From: Euclidia mi
Taxonomy: Eukaryota; Arthropoda; Insecta; Lepidoptera; Erebidae
Reading direction: 5' to 3'
Assembly: GCA_944739405.2 (NCBI GenBank)
Contig: OX123192.2
Span: forward strand, 46,428,486 to 46,492,485
DNA length: 64,000 nt
The notes under the pieces were generated by a model. It was not told where the DNA came from and searched no databases. It saw only the letters and a program-made list of their open reading frames with translations. Below are positions 1-11,054 of this stretch, piece after piece. The position numbers were made by a program, and so were the translations under genes. Positions within the stretch are counted from its first letter, which is position 1. The number at the start of each line of letters is the position of its first letter.

Positions 1-370
1 CGGGTCGGCACGGTTGACACCTTGGATTGGGGTTTGTTTTCGGGTATGCGCCCGACAATGTATGCAAATAAGAAAAAATCGTCTCTACACCATTATGATT
101 AGCTTGTAGGTAAAGCTGCCAAAATGCAATGATGAAACCTTATAGAGCATGCCATCATCCTAATAGCTGCTATTGCATTTTAGCTTGAATGTGCTTCAGG
201 CAGCATACTTTTACAAGTGCAACCAATTTCAATTTATTACGAATCAAATTTTTATTGTAATTCAAGACAATGGTAATTGGATGTACTAACGGAAACAATT
301 CAAAATGAAACTGAAATTGTTGTGATTGAATTTAAGCTTCATATAATTTAATGGTGCTGATTCACTTCTT

Positions 371-610
371 GAGCGTTCGCTTGTAACAGAACAGCGAATC
401 CACCGTGTTTTGTTTTGTCGAACTAAACAAATAACAGAGCCGAACATTGCTACGAACATTTTCACGATCTTTCTAGCGAACGCTCTAATAAGAAAAAACG
501 TGAACGCAATTTTACTGCCAATTCGCTAGAATACTCGCCAGAACGTTCGTAAGAATGCTCACTAAAACACACTCGTTTGTTTTTCTGTTCTGTTACATTC
601 GCAAGAATGC
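371..610. repeat. Foldback (MITE-like) candidate
   Basis: The ends are imperfect inverted repeats. TTGTAACAGAACAG at 381-394 pairs with CTGTTCTGTTACA at 584-596, flanked by GAGCGTTCGC on the left and TTCGCAAGAATGC on the right. The interior is full of GAACGTTCG / GCGAACGCT variants in both orientations. There is no coding capacity and I cannot define a target-site duplication. It is probably a small non-autonomous DNA element, but the boundaries are approximate. Confidence 0.45.
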
Positions 611-861
611 CCATTACATGTGAATGCTCAAATTTTCATTTATCGTTATATCGTTATATGACAATTATGACGTAATCTGTTAATTACCCGTTTTACAGTA
701 TCAGCAAAACAGATAAATGGGAAATGGATTAACAATAATGTTTGTTGTTTGTGAATTGCATCAATGATTTAATGGAGATGTGATTACATTTTGTTGACTT
801 GCAATACATAGTTCTGGTTTGACGTGAACAGATTTACAGATCGGATTTGTAAACGAATAAT

Positions 862-935
862 AATATTCTACCAGATTCACTCAACACCATCTAGTCCTAA
901 ACTAAGCAGAGCTTGCACTGTGGGTACTAGACAAT
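862..935 (-). repeat. SINE-2 tail fragment
   Basis: Read on the minus strand this contains 'gtgcaagctctgcttagt' followed by 'aggactag' and a GTGTGAATNTGGTAGAATAT-like end. The same module is at 59.83-59.93 kb, 60.99-61.04 kb and 13.93-14.00 kb. It is the 3' part of a tRNA-derived SINE family whose head with a B box is visible in the copies at 8.2, 14.2 and 59.7 kb. No head is attached here. Confidence 0.6.
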
Positions 936-1286
936 TGATAAATGTACATACCATGTAATTATGTTATATTTTCAAGTTTCATCTTAACTGGCATTTTAGC
1001 ATTTAAATTTAATTTTATTCACTAAGCAAGGATTTAATGTAATGTAATCTAAGTGGAAAGAGGTATGGTTTTTCCAAGTTCCCTCGGGTTTCACTTCTTA
1101 GTGTACCCCTACGGCCCCGAAAATATTGTACCTATTTTTTATAAAACATTCATCCTCCTATCTTTATCCCTGTTAAAACCTGGGGTCCGCTTTCCAGTCT
1201 TACCTGGTTTGACTGAATATTAGCTTTTTCAGAGAGCGACTGCCTGACTGACCTCCGCCTCCTCCTATTTATATACATACAAACAT

Positions 1287-1357
1287 ACATAGACTCACGC
1301 CTGTTTCCCCGAAGAGGTAGGCAGAAGGATAATAAATGCCCACTTTTCGCCAGTGTC
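1287..1357 (-). repeat. SINE-1 / RTE tail fragment
   Basis: 'agactcacgcctgtttcccc' followed by 'gaagaggtaggcagaagg' is the terminal module of the SINE-1 family (full copies near 7.2, 21.9 and 34.2 kb), in reverse orientation. It is preceded by (CATA)n-like sequence. Just upstream, at about 1175-1205, 'ggggtccgctttc' recurs in reverse complement near 7.63 kb, so this neighbourhood is a patch of repeat debris. Confidence 0.55.
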
Positions 1358-2949
1358 TCCTATTTATATTGATTACCTAAAACTTAAGCAATAGAAGATA
1401 TATTATTGAAAATTCATGTTATATACCTTCCAGTAATGGTTGTCATGATCTTTGTTGGCTCCACCGCTCCGTTTTCTGGCAAAGAATGGTTCACTTTACA
1501 TTTATCTTGAATTTAATATAATATATTCCTTTTTTTACAGGTCACTGTCGAACCCCACACCATAGATAACAACGGAAACATTAAACCATTATAACAAAAA
1601 TATATCAAAGTATTATATATTGTAATTTTTATAAACTTCAGTTTATAATATTAAGCATATCAATAAATAATTGTATCCGTAAAATTGTTAAATAATAGAA
1701 TGTAGTATTAACATTTAACTGTTCGATAAGTAATAGATATTAATATATTGTTTGTTTTGAATAAGGTTAATCAGCAAATCGGAAAAACCTTTTAAATGAG
1801 TTTTTTTTATATATAAGAACATACAATATAAAATCGCAGTAAGTACAAATGTTACCATCAGAACAGACTATAAATTATCTCTACCTATACCAGTTCACCA
1901 GATAATTCCCGGTAAAAATGCTCGCCAATATTCTGTTATTTTTAAGTAGCATATACTGTGAAGATCTCAAGCCATCTCTAATAACATCGTTTCTAACACT
2001 TCCTTCTATTACAAGAAAACCAATTTCAGCATTGTAGTGACAAACATCTAATAGCCTTGAATATTGGACATCAGTTTTGCTAAAACCTTCTACGTTTATC
2101 ACGCTTATGCCAAAGTGTGTTTCAGAGCTCGTAAATTCTCAGTCCAACTTTTAGAAGGCACTGCAAAAAATATGTCGCTGGAATGTATGTACCTACCAAA
2201 TGATGAAACAACTAAGATATTCAGAATACGTAGTTGAAGCTAAAATCGGCAAAAATATGGTAGACATCTTCAGTATTCGTGTGCAATGATGTATTGGATG
2301 TCTGAAATGTAACTAAAACTGGACGAAATGGAAAAGCTTTCTTGCCAGATATGTCTTCTTTCATACGGAAGCATACAGTGACACATAATTAAATTTTATT
2401 TTTTTGATTATGTTATACTATAATTGCAATGTTAGGGCCAGAATCAGACTTTTTTCGACTATTGATACTCAGGTATTTTCCACTTATTTCATTAACTTTA
2501 TAACGCTATATATATTGCCTCATTAACCGTATTTATTTTTAGCGTGATTTCTTCGATGATTTCTGTTATTTGGTGTAGATCAATATCCACACAACTATTA
2601 ATCTAGTACCGCCTTTAAATCAATTGAGATGATCAATAGGCAGAAATTGAAAGGCACTTATAAAAACTTATATCATTTAATTATGTTAGGTCTTTTTTAT
2701 AATTATTATTTATTGTTTCCTAACTCGATAGAAGGTGTAGATTGAAGAGATTCTAGTAGTCTTTCTGTGTGTTCAAGTTTTTAGACCTATACTTAAGTAA
2801 CTCATTATAATTTAGACGGTTTACTAATGTAAATTTTTATTTAATAACATAAGATAATACTTATCTAAGAACAAAAAATCGTCTCAAAGTATATTTATTA
2901 AAAGACTCATGTTTTAAAGTAGAAAATAAGTAATTGTTCGTGTCAAAAC
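1358..2949. other. No gene recognised
   Basis: This is AT-rich sequence without a recognisable element. A 73-codon minus-strand reading frame at 1881-2102 (opening with GTG; the open frame extends about 15 codons further upstream) has a non-repetitive composition and could be a decayed exon. I recognise no domain, see no good splice sites, and do not call it a gene. Confidence 0.5.
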
Positions 2950-4875
2950 TGTTTATAATTAAGTATAGATAAAGGGGTATTTCCTGATTTAATGAAACAC
3001 AGCAAGGTGATACCACTTTTCAAAACAGGATCCAAGAGCGACCCTAGTAACTTTCGGCCAATTTCTATCTTGCCTGCAATAAGTAAAATCTTTGAAAAGG
3101 TTATTTTGCATCAGTTAGAAAGCCACTTTCTCACAAATAATTTATTGCACAGTGAGCAGTATGGCTTCACTAAGGGTCGCTCCACCGTTGATGCCGGTGT
3201 AACTGTATTAAATCATATTTTTAACGCTTGGGAAAATTCGAAGGATGCCATTGGTGCTTTTTGCGACTTGTCAAAGGCTTTTGATTGTGTTGAACATGAT
3301 ACAATTTTACGTAAACTCAACCATTATGGTATTCGAGATAGCGCACTCAATCTTGTTGCCAGTTACCTTAGAGATAGAGTTCAGTATGTAGATGTTAGTG
3401 GAAGTAGGTCTCAAGGTTTGCCAGTGGGAATGGGCGTTCCTCAAGGCTCTATTCTTGGTCCGTTTCTTTTTTTAATATATATTAATGACTTGCCATTATT
3501 TGTTAGAAATCTATGTGATATTGTTCTTTTTGCTGACGATACTTCATTTATTTTTAAAGTTGATCGTAATATAAGTAACATTGAAAGCGTAAATAAATCT
3601 CTTGCGCAAGTACTACATTGGTTCACGACAAATAATTTGCTACTCAATTCTGGCAAAACAAAATGTGTGAAATTCACTTTGCCGAATGTCAAAAATGTTC
3701 TTACTAATATAACTTTAAATAACGAAACAATTAACCTAGTTGATTCAACTGTATTTTTAGGTTTAACTTTAGATTGTAAGCTTCAGTGGAGCGCCCAAAT
3801 ATCCTGTCTGGCAGTCAAACTTAGTTCTGCAGCATTTGCAGTTAGGAAAGTTCGACAATTCACAGACGTAGATACTGCTAGACTAGTTTACTTTAGTTAC
3901 TTTCACAGTGTAATGTCTTATGGGATTCTATTATGGGGTACGGCGACCGATATTCAGATAATTTTTGTTATTCAAAACAGGGCCATACGTGCAATATATA
4001 AGTTAGGTGCTAGAGATTCTTTACGAGATAAATTTAAAGAAGTAGAAATATTTACAGTTGCATCGCAGTATATATTTGCTAATTTAATGTACATTAAGAA
4101 AAGCTTAACTCTTTACCGTAAAAATAGTGACTTGCACAAAGTGAACACAAGGAATAAGCATAAGCTAGTGGGCACTAACTACCGTCTACATAAAGTTCAT
4201 AACTCATTTGCGGGACTCAGTATACAATTCTTCAACAAATTACCTCTGGAAATAATGAATTTACCTCTGCACAAATTTAAAACCACTACTAGGAATTATC
4301 TCTTAAAAAGGGGTTATTACACTATTAAAAAATTTCAAGATGACAAGACATCATGGGTCTAGTTGCTTTTTTTAAATTCACCATTATTGTTCTTTTTATG
4401 ACTGTGTAAAATACTCTCTTCTTAATTAGTAACATGTTAAGTGGAGGTGCATTGTGAACACTCATGATGTTTGCAGGGTTTGTACATTTTTTATGATTTG
4501 TTGAATCTAGTATATCAGTTTTTATCCCTAATCATTGTTCACTTGTCACCTTTACAAAATTCTTTAATCTATTGGTTGCTAATACATCTATACTGCTGTC
4601 GCTATAGTGTTTTGTTGTTGTATTATTCAAATATTTTTTTTTCATATCCATTTAATTCTAATCAGTGTCGCGAAGTGTTTTGGCTGTGTCAGCAATCATG
4701 GTACCACAAATTGTAAAATTAACATTCTGATTTAAAAAAGAGTGGCATGAGTTTCTTCCAGGCTCTTCTCATAGCCCTACCATCCCAAACCTGGTTGTAA
4801 AAAAGAATTGACGTTCATAAGTGTTGCTTTTGTAACCTATATGAATAAATGACTTTGAATTTGAATTTGAATTAT
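2950..4875 (+). mobile_element. CR1/Jockey-like LINE, 5'-truncated
   Basis: The element begins inside the RT region: the open frame reads back from the Met at 2992 through '...GVFPDL', the usual sequence before the RT start. It continues through the RT ORF into a 3' UTR carrying 'agagtggcatgagtttcttc' and 'gctcttctca', and ends in AATAAATGA plus a (TTTGAA)n tail at about 4850-4875. This 3' architecture, with a short direct repeat instead of poly(A), is typical of lepidopteran CR1-like LINEs. ORF1 and the endonuclease are missing, consistent with incomplete target-primed reverse transcription. The related 3' end at 25.96-26.93 kb shares the 'gagtttcttgcc' module. Confidence 0.8.
2992..4362 (+). 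CDS. CR1/Jockey-like reverse transcriptase (partial ORF2)
   Basis: This 456-aa frame is a non-LTR reverse transcriptase that would copy its own RNA at a nicked chromosomal target. It shows the fingers motif FRPISILPAISKIFEKV near residue 22, motif A with the catalytic Asp in AFCDLSKAFD near residue 91, GVPQGSILGPFLF near residue 150 and the catalytic FADD box near residue 178. The C-terminal thumb-like region matches the related copy at 26.6-26.9 kb ('NRAIRAIY', 'VNTRNKHKLV'). The frame has no stop or frameshift, so it is young, but the endonuclease and ORF1 are absent and it cannot be autonomous. The start codon is only the first Met in a truncated frame, not a biological start. Confidence 0.85.
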   Translation: MKHSKVIPLFKTGSKSDPSNFRPISILPAISKIFEKVILHQLESHFLTNNLLHSEQYGFTKGRSTVDAGVTVLNHIFNAWENSKDAIGAFCDLSKAFDCVEHDTILRKLNHYGIRDSALNLVASYLRDRVQYVDVSGSRSQGLPVGMGVPQGSILGPFLFLIYINDLPLFVRNLCDIVLFADDTSFIFKVDRNISNIESVNKSLAQVLHWFTTNNLLLNSGKTKCVKFTLPNVKNVLTNITLNNETINLVDSTVFLGLTLDCKLQWSAQISCLAVKLSSAAFAVRKVRQFTDVDTARLVYFSYFHSVMSYGILLWGTATDIQIIFVIQNRAIRAIYKLGARDSLRDKFKEVEIFTVASQYIFANLMYIKKSLTLYRKNSDLHKVNTRNKHKLVGTNYRLHKVHNSFAGLSIQFFNKLPLEIMNLPLHKFKTTTRNYLLKRGYYTIKKFQDDKTSWV

Positions 4876-5930
4876 TAGAAAAGTGTTTTCAAATTAACAT
4901 TCAAAGAAAATAATATATTATTATATGATTAGCCCCTAAACTGGAAGAACATATTATTATAGAAAATCTTTATGAGAGTAAATGAAGTCAGCTATGAAAC
5001 AAAGAATAAAAGAGCAACGGGAAAACATTGTTTCTGCTAAGCATCAAATCAAAAGTATATCTAGATATACTCTGTCACATAGTTTGTTATTTTACGTTTT
5101 TTAGTTAGGTAATCGACGACAGTTCATTAAAATGAAATTTAACTTTGAGGAAACTTGGCGTAATTTCGTTTGATGCCGTGCCAAATTTAAATCATACCTC
5201 GTAAAGGGTGTCCTTCGCTGTATGAAAATTAACAACCAACTACTGACAAAATAATTACCAAAATATGTCGCAACTAATAAGGAGTAACTGCCAAATTAAT
5301 TTAATAGGAGTTCAGTCTCACAAACTATCTCACAACTTCGAGAAAATTGTTGTGGAACTATGTGAGCTACAAGTTCGTGATGAGAGTCTAGGAAAGTCTT
5401 TTGTTAATCTAGTCAATGAATTGTGAAATAAATGTTTAAAGCATATAGCTCTGTGTTTTATTTATCTACGAAGTATTTTCGTATTTATACCTACATGCTA
5501 TTTTCGAATTTACCCAATTGATTTCGATGTAATTTAGTTCGGTCCAGCTTTAAATATATACATCAAAAGCGTCATTCCTACACTAGAACTAAATATGACA
5601 ACATATTTAGTCCCACCATTTGAAAAAATAGCATCAAAGAAAGTGGTTATTTATTTCAAATACGATATTTTATCATATAATTTAAGAGAATATGCTTTGA
5701 AAAGAAAAAACCAAGACTAAATTTAATTTTTAGTAAATATTTGGTTCATCAAAAACCAGAGGAGTTTTAAGGTATTAATGGTAAGATCTAGATAAAATGC
5801 TGTACTAGGTACCGAGAAAAGTAAGGTAGATTTTCTGCTTAATTATGAGATAATAATTATTATACTAATTATTTGTGGACTATTGATTGACCTGGCAGCA
5901 AATTAAACAGTTCAGTACTTACTTTACTGC
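4876..5930. other. No gene recognised
   Basis: AT-rich intergenic sequence. I see no domain, tRNA-like promoter box or terminal repeat. Confidence 0.5.
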
Positions 5931-6168
5931 AGAAAGTCTGTTAAGCTGGGTGAGTGATCTTCCGTCGGAGGGTAGCGAGGAATGCTTCGGTGAAACCCTA
6001 CCCTCCGACACATGGGTACATGAGGAGCACGGGTTGGTTTTTAGTCAGTAAGAGTCTGACAGTCCCCTTTGTCCTTCCCCCCCAGGGCGATGGAACTCCA
6101 TGAGGATTTCCCAACCAGACACAAAAAAAAAAACTAAAAAAAAACTCACCCAGCTTAAGAGACTTTCT
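5931..6168. repeat. Foldback element enclosing a SINE-like core
   Basis: The two ends are inverted repeats over 25 positions with one mismatch. The core of the repeat is TTAAGCTGGGTGAGT at 5941-5955 and its complement at 6144-6158. Inside, GTCGGAGGGTAG near 5963 pairs perfectly with CTACCCTCCGAC near 6000, giving a second nested hairpin. The interior also carries 'cgatggaactccatgagg' and 'agtcagtaagagtctgacag', which I recognise as a widespread lepidopteran repeat, followed by an A-rich run (6120-6143). TTAA occurs at both ends but inside the repeat, so it is not a clean target-site duplication. Confidence 0.55.
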
Positions 6169-7177
6169 TGGTACCGATGAGTTCAATTCTCATCTATAGT
6201 ATGTGATATTGCAACTGAATATTTTAGCGCAATAAGTAGCGCAGTCGACAAACAGCTCCGAGTAATAGTCTCGATTTTAGTTTCAAATATCGTCAACGAA
6301 TATGCTTCATTAGCGTAGCGTAGGTCGTGGCATTTAGCATTTACATCTAGAACCAACGTAGTAGAAGACGTAGCCATTGCTCCCTGTCAGCTAATACCCG
6401 AAGATCACTTGAAAAATTGGCTGTATTATCTTAAAATTATAAAGAGCAGCGCGACACAAACAAGGGGCTTATCCACTATGACCATTTTGAAGTCTTAACG
6501 TGTTTTAACGTGCTAGTTACCTACGTCGGCACGTTTTTGGCTTAAACGGAATTCACTATGCCAACTTCAAGTTTGACAAGCACGGTAGCGCACATTTCGG
6601 ACACGGTATTAGTTGTCAAAATTCCGTGAGCTAAGAGGTCACGTATCATGCACGTAACGCGTTTATTGTAAAACGATAGAGGATAAATAAGTACTAAGTT
6701 TATTTGTTTAATTTTATATTCAGTGTCCGTTAGTGGTTAAATGCTAAGTTTATTTGCTTTTTTATTTAACAGTGTCCGTGTCAAAGTTATTTCATTAAAT
6801 ATTATGTTTTATGAAAATTGGCGCCTGTCGCTGGCGCCAGCGTCGCACTCGTCTTCGGATAAATAATAAATCCATTATGATTTATTAGATTCTGTTAGAA
6901 TTGGGCTATTTGCTGCACTAACCGCACTTATATTTTTTTATATTGTAGCGCGACTGCAACTGTCATGTCTGTCATCAATGTCATCATTATGTTTTCGTTC
7001 AAAAATTGACTTAAGTAAAAAAGATGAACTAAACTTTGAAGATCAATTTTTTATTTTGAGATTGTTCCTGGCGATCACTACACACGAGCAATAGAATCGC
7101 CTGAAAATAACTTTAAAACTCAAAGATGGTATGTGACGTTCAATTACCTCAAAGGACGTATTTTCATTATTTTTTAT
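6169..7177. other. No gene recognised
   Basis: Intergenic sequence. Around 6690-6785 a short module ('aagtttatttg...cagtgtccgt') occurs twice in tandem. Nothing coding is recognisable. Confidence 0.45.
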
Positions 7178-7450
7178 ATAGACTCACGTCTTTATCCCCA
7201 AAGGGTAGGCAGAGGTGTAATATTACACCCACATTTTGCCATGAATTTTTAGGTCCCACCTAATACGGAGCGAGTCTATTACCAGTACCGGGCACATCAC
7301 CAGACTCCATGCTGCTACTGAGAATTTGGAAAACCTAGTAACACTTATGCCCGACCCGGGAATCGAACCCGGGACCTCCGATCAGTAGACATTAGTACAT
7401 AATAGAAATTGAGTAGACGCATACGCAACCCACTGGATCACGGAAGCAGT
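7178..7450 (-). repeat. SINE-1, full-length copy
   Basis: The element lies on the minus strand. Its tRNA-like head is at the right end ('ccagtgggttgcgtatgcg') and a pol III B-box-like sequence, GGTTCGATTCC, is at about 7359-7369. The body reads 'aaagtgttactggg'-like sequence and 'gcccggtactgg'. The 3' module at the left end (7178-7215) is the 'ggcagaggtgt' / 'agactcacg' tail. The same module terminates RTE LINE fragments in this window, which suggests it is mobilised by RTE machinery. Confidence 0.7.
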
Positions 7451-8189
7451 ATGTTCAAATTAATTTAAACTGAATGTACAATACATGAGCGTAGGTAGAA
7501 GCAGAATGAAGGTTTTCTTCCGGTCAACCCTATGATTGAGTACGATGCAGAGATTTTCATGGTATAGGTCTACAGAATAGTTTAAAATAATCGGGCAAAA
7601 TATTCTGTCATCTGACTGGACTAGAAAGCGGACCCCGGTCTCAAAGGCGAAAAAGTCTTGGATACAACTGTGATAGCGCTAAAACGGCGATGACGCCAAA
7701 TACTAGACAATTGTGCCAATGTTTTCTTTAGAATGCGCTTATGCTTATATTTCCATTTCCAAAGGTTAAAAGACATTACGATTTATCTAATAGACCATTA
7801 TCAAACAGAGAATATACTCGTATACCTAATTAGTCTTTAATTTTGCCATTCGTTTTGTAAATGAAATTGAAATTATACAACTAACTTTAATTAATGAACA
7901 TTCATTATTACCGTCCATTGGCAATTTCTAATTCTGTTTTCTAAATCTGAGTAGGCAAAACACCGCAATTACGAGTTAAATGTAGATACCAAAATGGCAA
8001 CAATTCTAATAAATAATTCAATTAAGAGCTGACAGTTGGTTGATGAATAAATTTTACAACTGGCAAAGTACTTATTGATAAAAAGGCAAAACATGTGCGC
8101 AAACTGCCTCATGGCAATTGGCTTTAGATTTATTTATACAGGATTTTTTTCTTCGTTGTTGAAATTGAAACATGTGCGTGTATGTACTG
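7451..8189. other. No gene recognised
   Basis: Repeat debris. The block around 7610-7660 ('agaaagcggaccccggtctc') is the reverse complement of sequence near 1180, so both belong to one dispersed family that I cannot name. Nothing coding is seen. Confidence 0.4.
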
Positions 8190-8335
8190 CTTACCTTGCT
8201 CGACTGCATAGTTGGCACAATCACACTGCGCCGAGTGTTGTGGGTTCGATCCCTAAACGAAGCAATATTTTCTGTGATTCATAAATTGCTGTTTTGAGTC
8301 TGGGTGTTCATTGTGTCCGTTAATTTATGTTTGCA
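8190..8335 (+). repeat. SINE-2 head and body
   Basis: A tRNA-like head ('cgactgcatagttggcac') is followed by a B box in 'gtgggttcgatccc' (about 8238-8251). Next comes 'tttgagtctgggtgttcatt', the body module shared with the copies at 59.7 and 60.7 kb. The 3' part with 'aagctctgcttagt' is missing here. Confidence 0.6.
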
Positions 8336-8475
8336 AAGTTCCTTAAGATACAAGATTCAGCCCTAGTATGAGGCCAAAAAAATCTGTTAGAATAGATTTT
8401 AGCGAGCTCTTACAAAGATGAAAAAAGGCCTAGTGTAGTTTTGGCATAAAAGACCAGTCAAGCAACCTTATGATC

Positions 8476-8539
8476 CAAGAAGCCATTTCAGGAAACCAGT
8501 GTGCTTATTAAACACACTGGTTTCCTAAAATGGCGTCTT
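8476..8539. repeat. Strong hairpin, 26 of 28 bp paired
   Basis: Two 28-nt arms fold back with two mismatches around a 9-nt loop (CTTATTAAA, 8504-8512). The innermost 14 bp, AGGAAACCAGTGTG with CACACTGGTTTCCT, are perfect. The size (about 64 nt) and short loop resemble a pre-miRNA, but a minimal MITE or a local snap-back duplication would look the same. Downstream, a 'tttagcaagcctatatttac'-type module is repeated in tandem (8541-8600). Confidence 0.6.
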
Positions 8540-9402
8540 GTTTAGCAAGCCTATATTTACTAGAGACAACTGTTTAGCACGCTTTTATTTACTGAAGACA
8601 TTAAAAAAAGGGCTATTGTCACATTATTTTTACCAATGTGACACACGTTTTGAATCATAAATCCAACACACACGCAGTAGGTAACAATAATATTGAAATG
8701 TTTATTCTTGACAATAATAGAGCTACTCAAAGCCTACAAGTCATATTTATAAACAATATTAAATCATGCCAACATATTTTATCAATACGCCCCTTTCACC
8801 CAATAATAACAAACATTAAAATACATATTTCAGACCCAATTTCAACTCTCAAATGAATTATTACTATTTACAACAGCATCTGGAGTTTTATATCGAAAAT
8901 TTCGAGTCAGTAGGCCAGTATCGTAATTCAAGTGAAGTAAGCGTAGGCACTCACTAAACTTTCAAAAGTCTTAAAGTTAGGTCATATCCGATTAAGTTGT
9001 TTATATTAATTGCAGTTGATTTTATAAATATTGTAGAAAAAGTGCGTCAAATATTGTCGAAACGACACTTGAACTATAGTGTTAAGAGTAGATCTAATTA
9101 GTTTGGAATGATATACCTAGCACACATATTAAAAACTTGAGTAAGTATCAAGTGGTAAAGGCTATGAAGAACTCTTGTTCTTTATATCTACAAACAAACT
9201 TACGCTTAGATTTCTTCTAAACAATAGGTTCATTTCATTATTAGATTTGCGAACGCGCAATTTTCACGTATGCTAGCTCTTCGCAATGCGATGTTGGGTA
9301 TATTGTTCTAGGATTCCTCTATCTTTTGTATACATCGACTAAGCTTTGAAAGACCATATTTTTAAAAGATGTGCTGCGCCGAAAGTGACGGCTACTAACT
9401 TT
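8540..9402. other. No gene recognised
   Basis: AT-rich intergenic sequence. A 72-codon open frame at 8638-8856 shows no domain and no coding-like composition. Confidence 0.45.
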
Positions 9403-9455
9403 TCCACTATTCCGCCTACCCCTTCGTCGATACAGGCGTGAGCATATAAAAAAAA
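9403..9455 (+). repeat. Orphan SINE/RTE 3' tail
   Basis: 'ccgcctaccccttcgtcg' followed by 'acaggcgtgag' and an A-rich end is the terminal module of SINE-1 and of the RTE fragments. Nothing upstream matches either body, so it is an extremely 5'-truncated insertion. Confidence 0.5.
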
Positions 9456-9900
9456 CTTAGAGTGCATAATTTACTTACCATTCTGTGTGATTTAACCCTA
9501 AAGATCCTTGGAAGTTTTAGTGAATAAATAAATTAAGGTGCGAGCAAATTTACGTCTACAGTTTCACCCAAACTGTCGGACGTGAGTTTACAATTTTAAC
9601 TACCTACTATCTCTGGGTTTTACTCCCTCCGGAGTTAGTAGGTCACAGAATAAATACTGAAATTTACCTGCCTTGATGTTTCATTTATAATTTGGTTTCC
9701 TCTTGTCTCTTGAGGATTTGTAAAGAAAAAAACATTGAAAAAGGTTGCCTAATTATATTATGTGTATGTTAGTTGAATACTAATAAAACAATATCTATTC
9801 TTGCTCACAGTATTTGCATTCGCAAGGTAAGTAGGTACCTAAGTCATAAGGAATTTATTTCTTAACAAGGTATATTGTGTTAAAATTTAGTTTTTACACT

Positions 9901-10245
9901 AACATCAATGAGAATGATGTTGTGACGAGAATTGAAAAAGGAATGCTAAAATGGTTTGGACACGTAGAGCGAATGAGTGAAGAAAGAATGACGCATCAAA
10001 TATATGAGGCAAACGTGTGTGGGCAAGTCGAACGCGGCTGACCTCGTAGGACATTTGTCGACCAGATTGGTGACGTTTTGAAAACCGGAAAGGTCCGACG
10101 CATCCGGAACCGGCGAGCATGTATGAAAAGAATAATTAATTTTGATGAAGCGCGTGAGGCTTGTACCTAAGCATAGAAGCAAGTGCCGTTCCGTTGTTTC
10201 TGCTTACCCCGACGGAAAAAGTGCGTGAGTATATGTATGTATCAA
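9901..10245 (+). pseudogene. RTE-type LINE, C-terminal fragment
   Basis: The plus-strand frame reads NDVVTRIEKGMLKWFGHVER, then MTHQIYEANV, PRRTFVDQIGDVLK and RNRRACMKR. I recognise this as the conserved C-terminal tail of lepidopteran RTE-clade ORF2. One in-frame TGA interrupts it in the Gly-(Arg)-Pro region and more stops follow near the end. The 3' tail 'ctgcttacccc...ggcgtgag...tatgtatgtat' is the module shared with SINE-1. RT and endonuclease are absent, so this is a dead 5'-truncated copy. Confidence 0.7.
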
Positions 10246-10382
10246 TGTAAAATAAATAACAAGAAATTTGTTTTAGAAATTGACATTTATAAATTTTTCA
10301 TCCAAATTCTGATAGATAATATTATGGACATAGACTAATGATTTGTCTCGCTGCACGATACCCATCATTTGTCTAAGATTAT

Positions 10383-11050
10383 CCTCTCGAGCGCCCAAAC
10401 GTCAAATGTCATATAATCGATAAGCGCCCACGTCAAATTCAGCGTATGTATGAAAGTTGGCGTGCAGCGTTTAAATGCCGATTTCGACGTTTATTTACTT
10501 CAGAACACTAATCAATACATATATATTTAGAATCTACATGAAATTTGCTTTATTGTGTATATAGAATTAACTAACTTTGTGAACAAGCGTAAGTAATTCA
10601 AATGGTTTTATCAAAAAAATGTGTAAAATACATGTTATTGTAGAAAAATGAATATATTGACCAATTAGAGGCATTCATAGCGGTAGGAAAATTCTAATAA
10701 TATTATTGATGAGCTATTCTATTAATTGAAATACGTAAAATAAGAAATATATGGGAAAAAATTGATTTGGAATTGAAATAGTGTAAGCACGCCTCGAAGT
10801 GTAGTAACAGCTGATGAGTTTAGCTGACTGTTTGTTTTTACTGACGTAGAAAATAAGCATTTTTATTGCATAGATCTGTCAATCGTTTCATACGCTTCAA
10901 AATGGTATACATTGAAAAGAGACAAACATTGTTTTGGCGTTTCATTTGAACATTGAATGGAACAAGTACGAGACCACCGTATAACGGTCAGCGGGCGCTT
11001 ATCAGGGGTAAGAGTGTCCACCGTAAAACGGTAGCCTGGCGCTCGAGAGG
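10383..11050. mobile_element. Non-autonomous DNA transposon, 13-bp TIRs
   Basis: The left end CCTCTCGAGCGCC (10383-10395) is perfectly complementary to GGCGCTCGAGAGG at 11038-11050. TTAT directly flanks both ends (10379-10382 and 11051-11054), a good 4-bp target-site duplication. Subterminal 'ataagcgccc' on the left and 'gggcgcttat' on the right form a second inverted pair. The 668-bp body has no long reading frame and so depends on a transposase in trans. I cannot assign the superfamily: 4 bp does not match the 3-bp TWA of PIF/Harbinger or the 8 bp of hAT. Confidence 0.65.
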
Positions 11051-11054
11051 TTAT

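Noticed and set aside
1881..2102. Host exon candidate (73 codons, minus strand)
   Set aside because: No recognisable domain and no convincing splice sites.
5941..6158. piggyBac-like element with TTAA target sites
   Set aside because: The inverted repeat extends beyond TTAA on both sides, so TTAA is inside the repeat and not a duplication.
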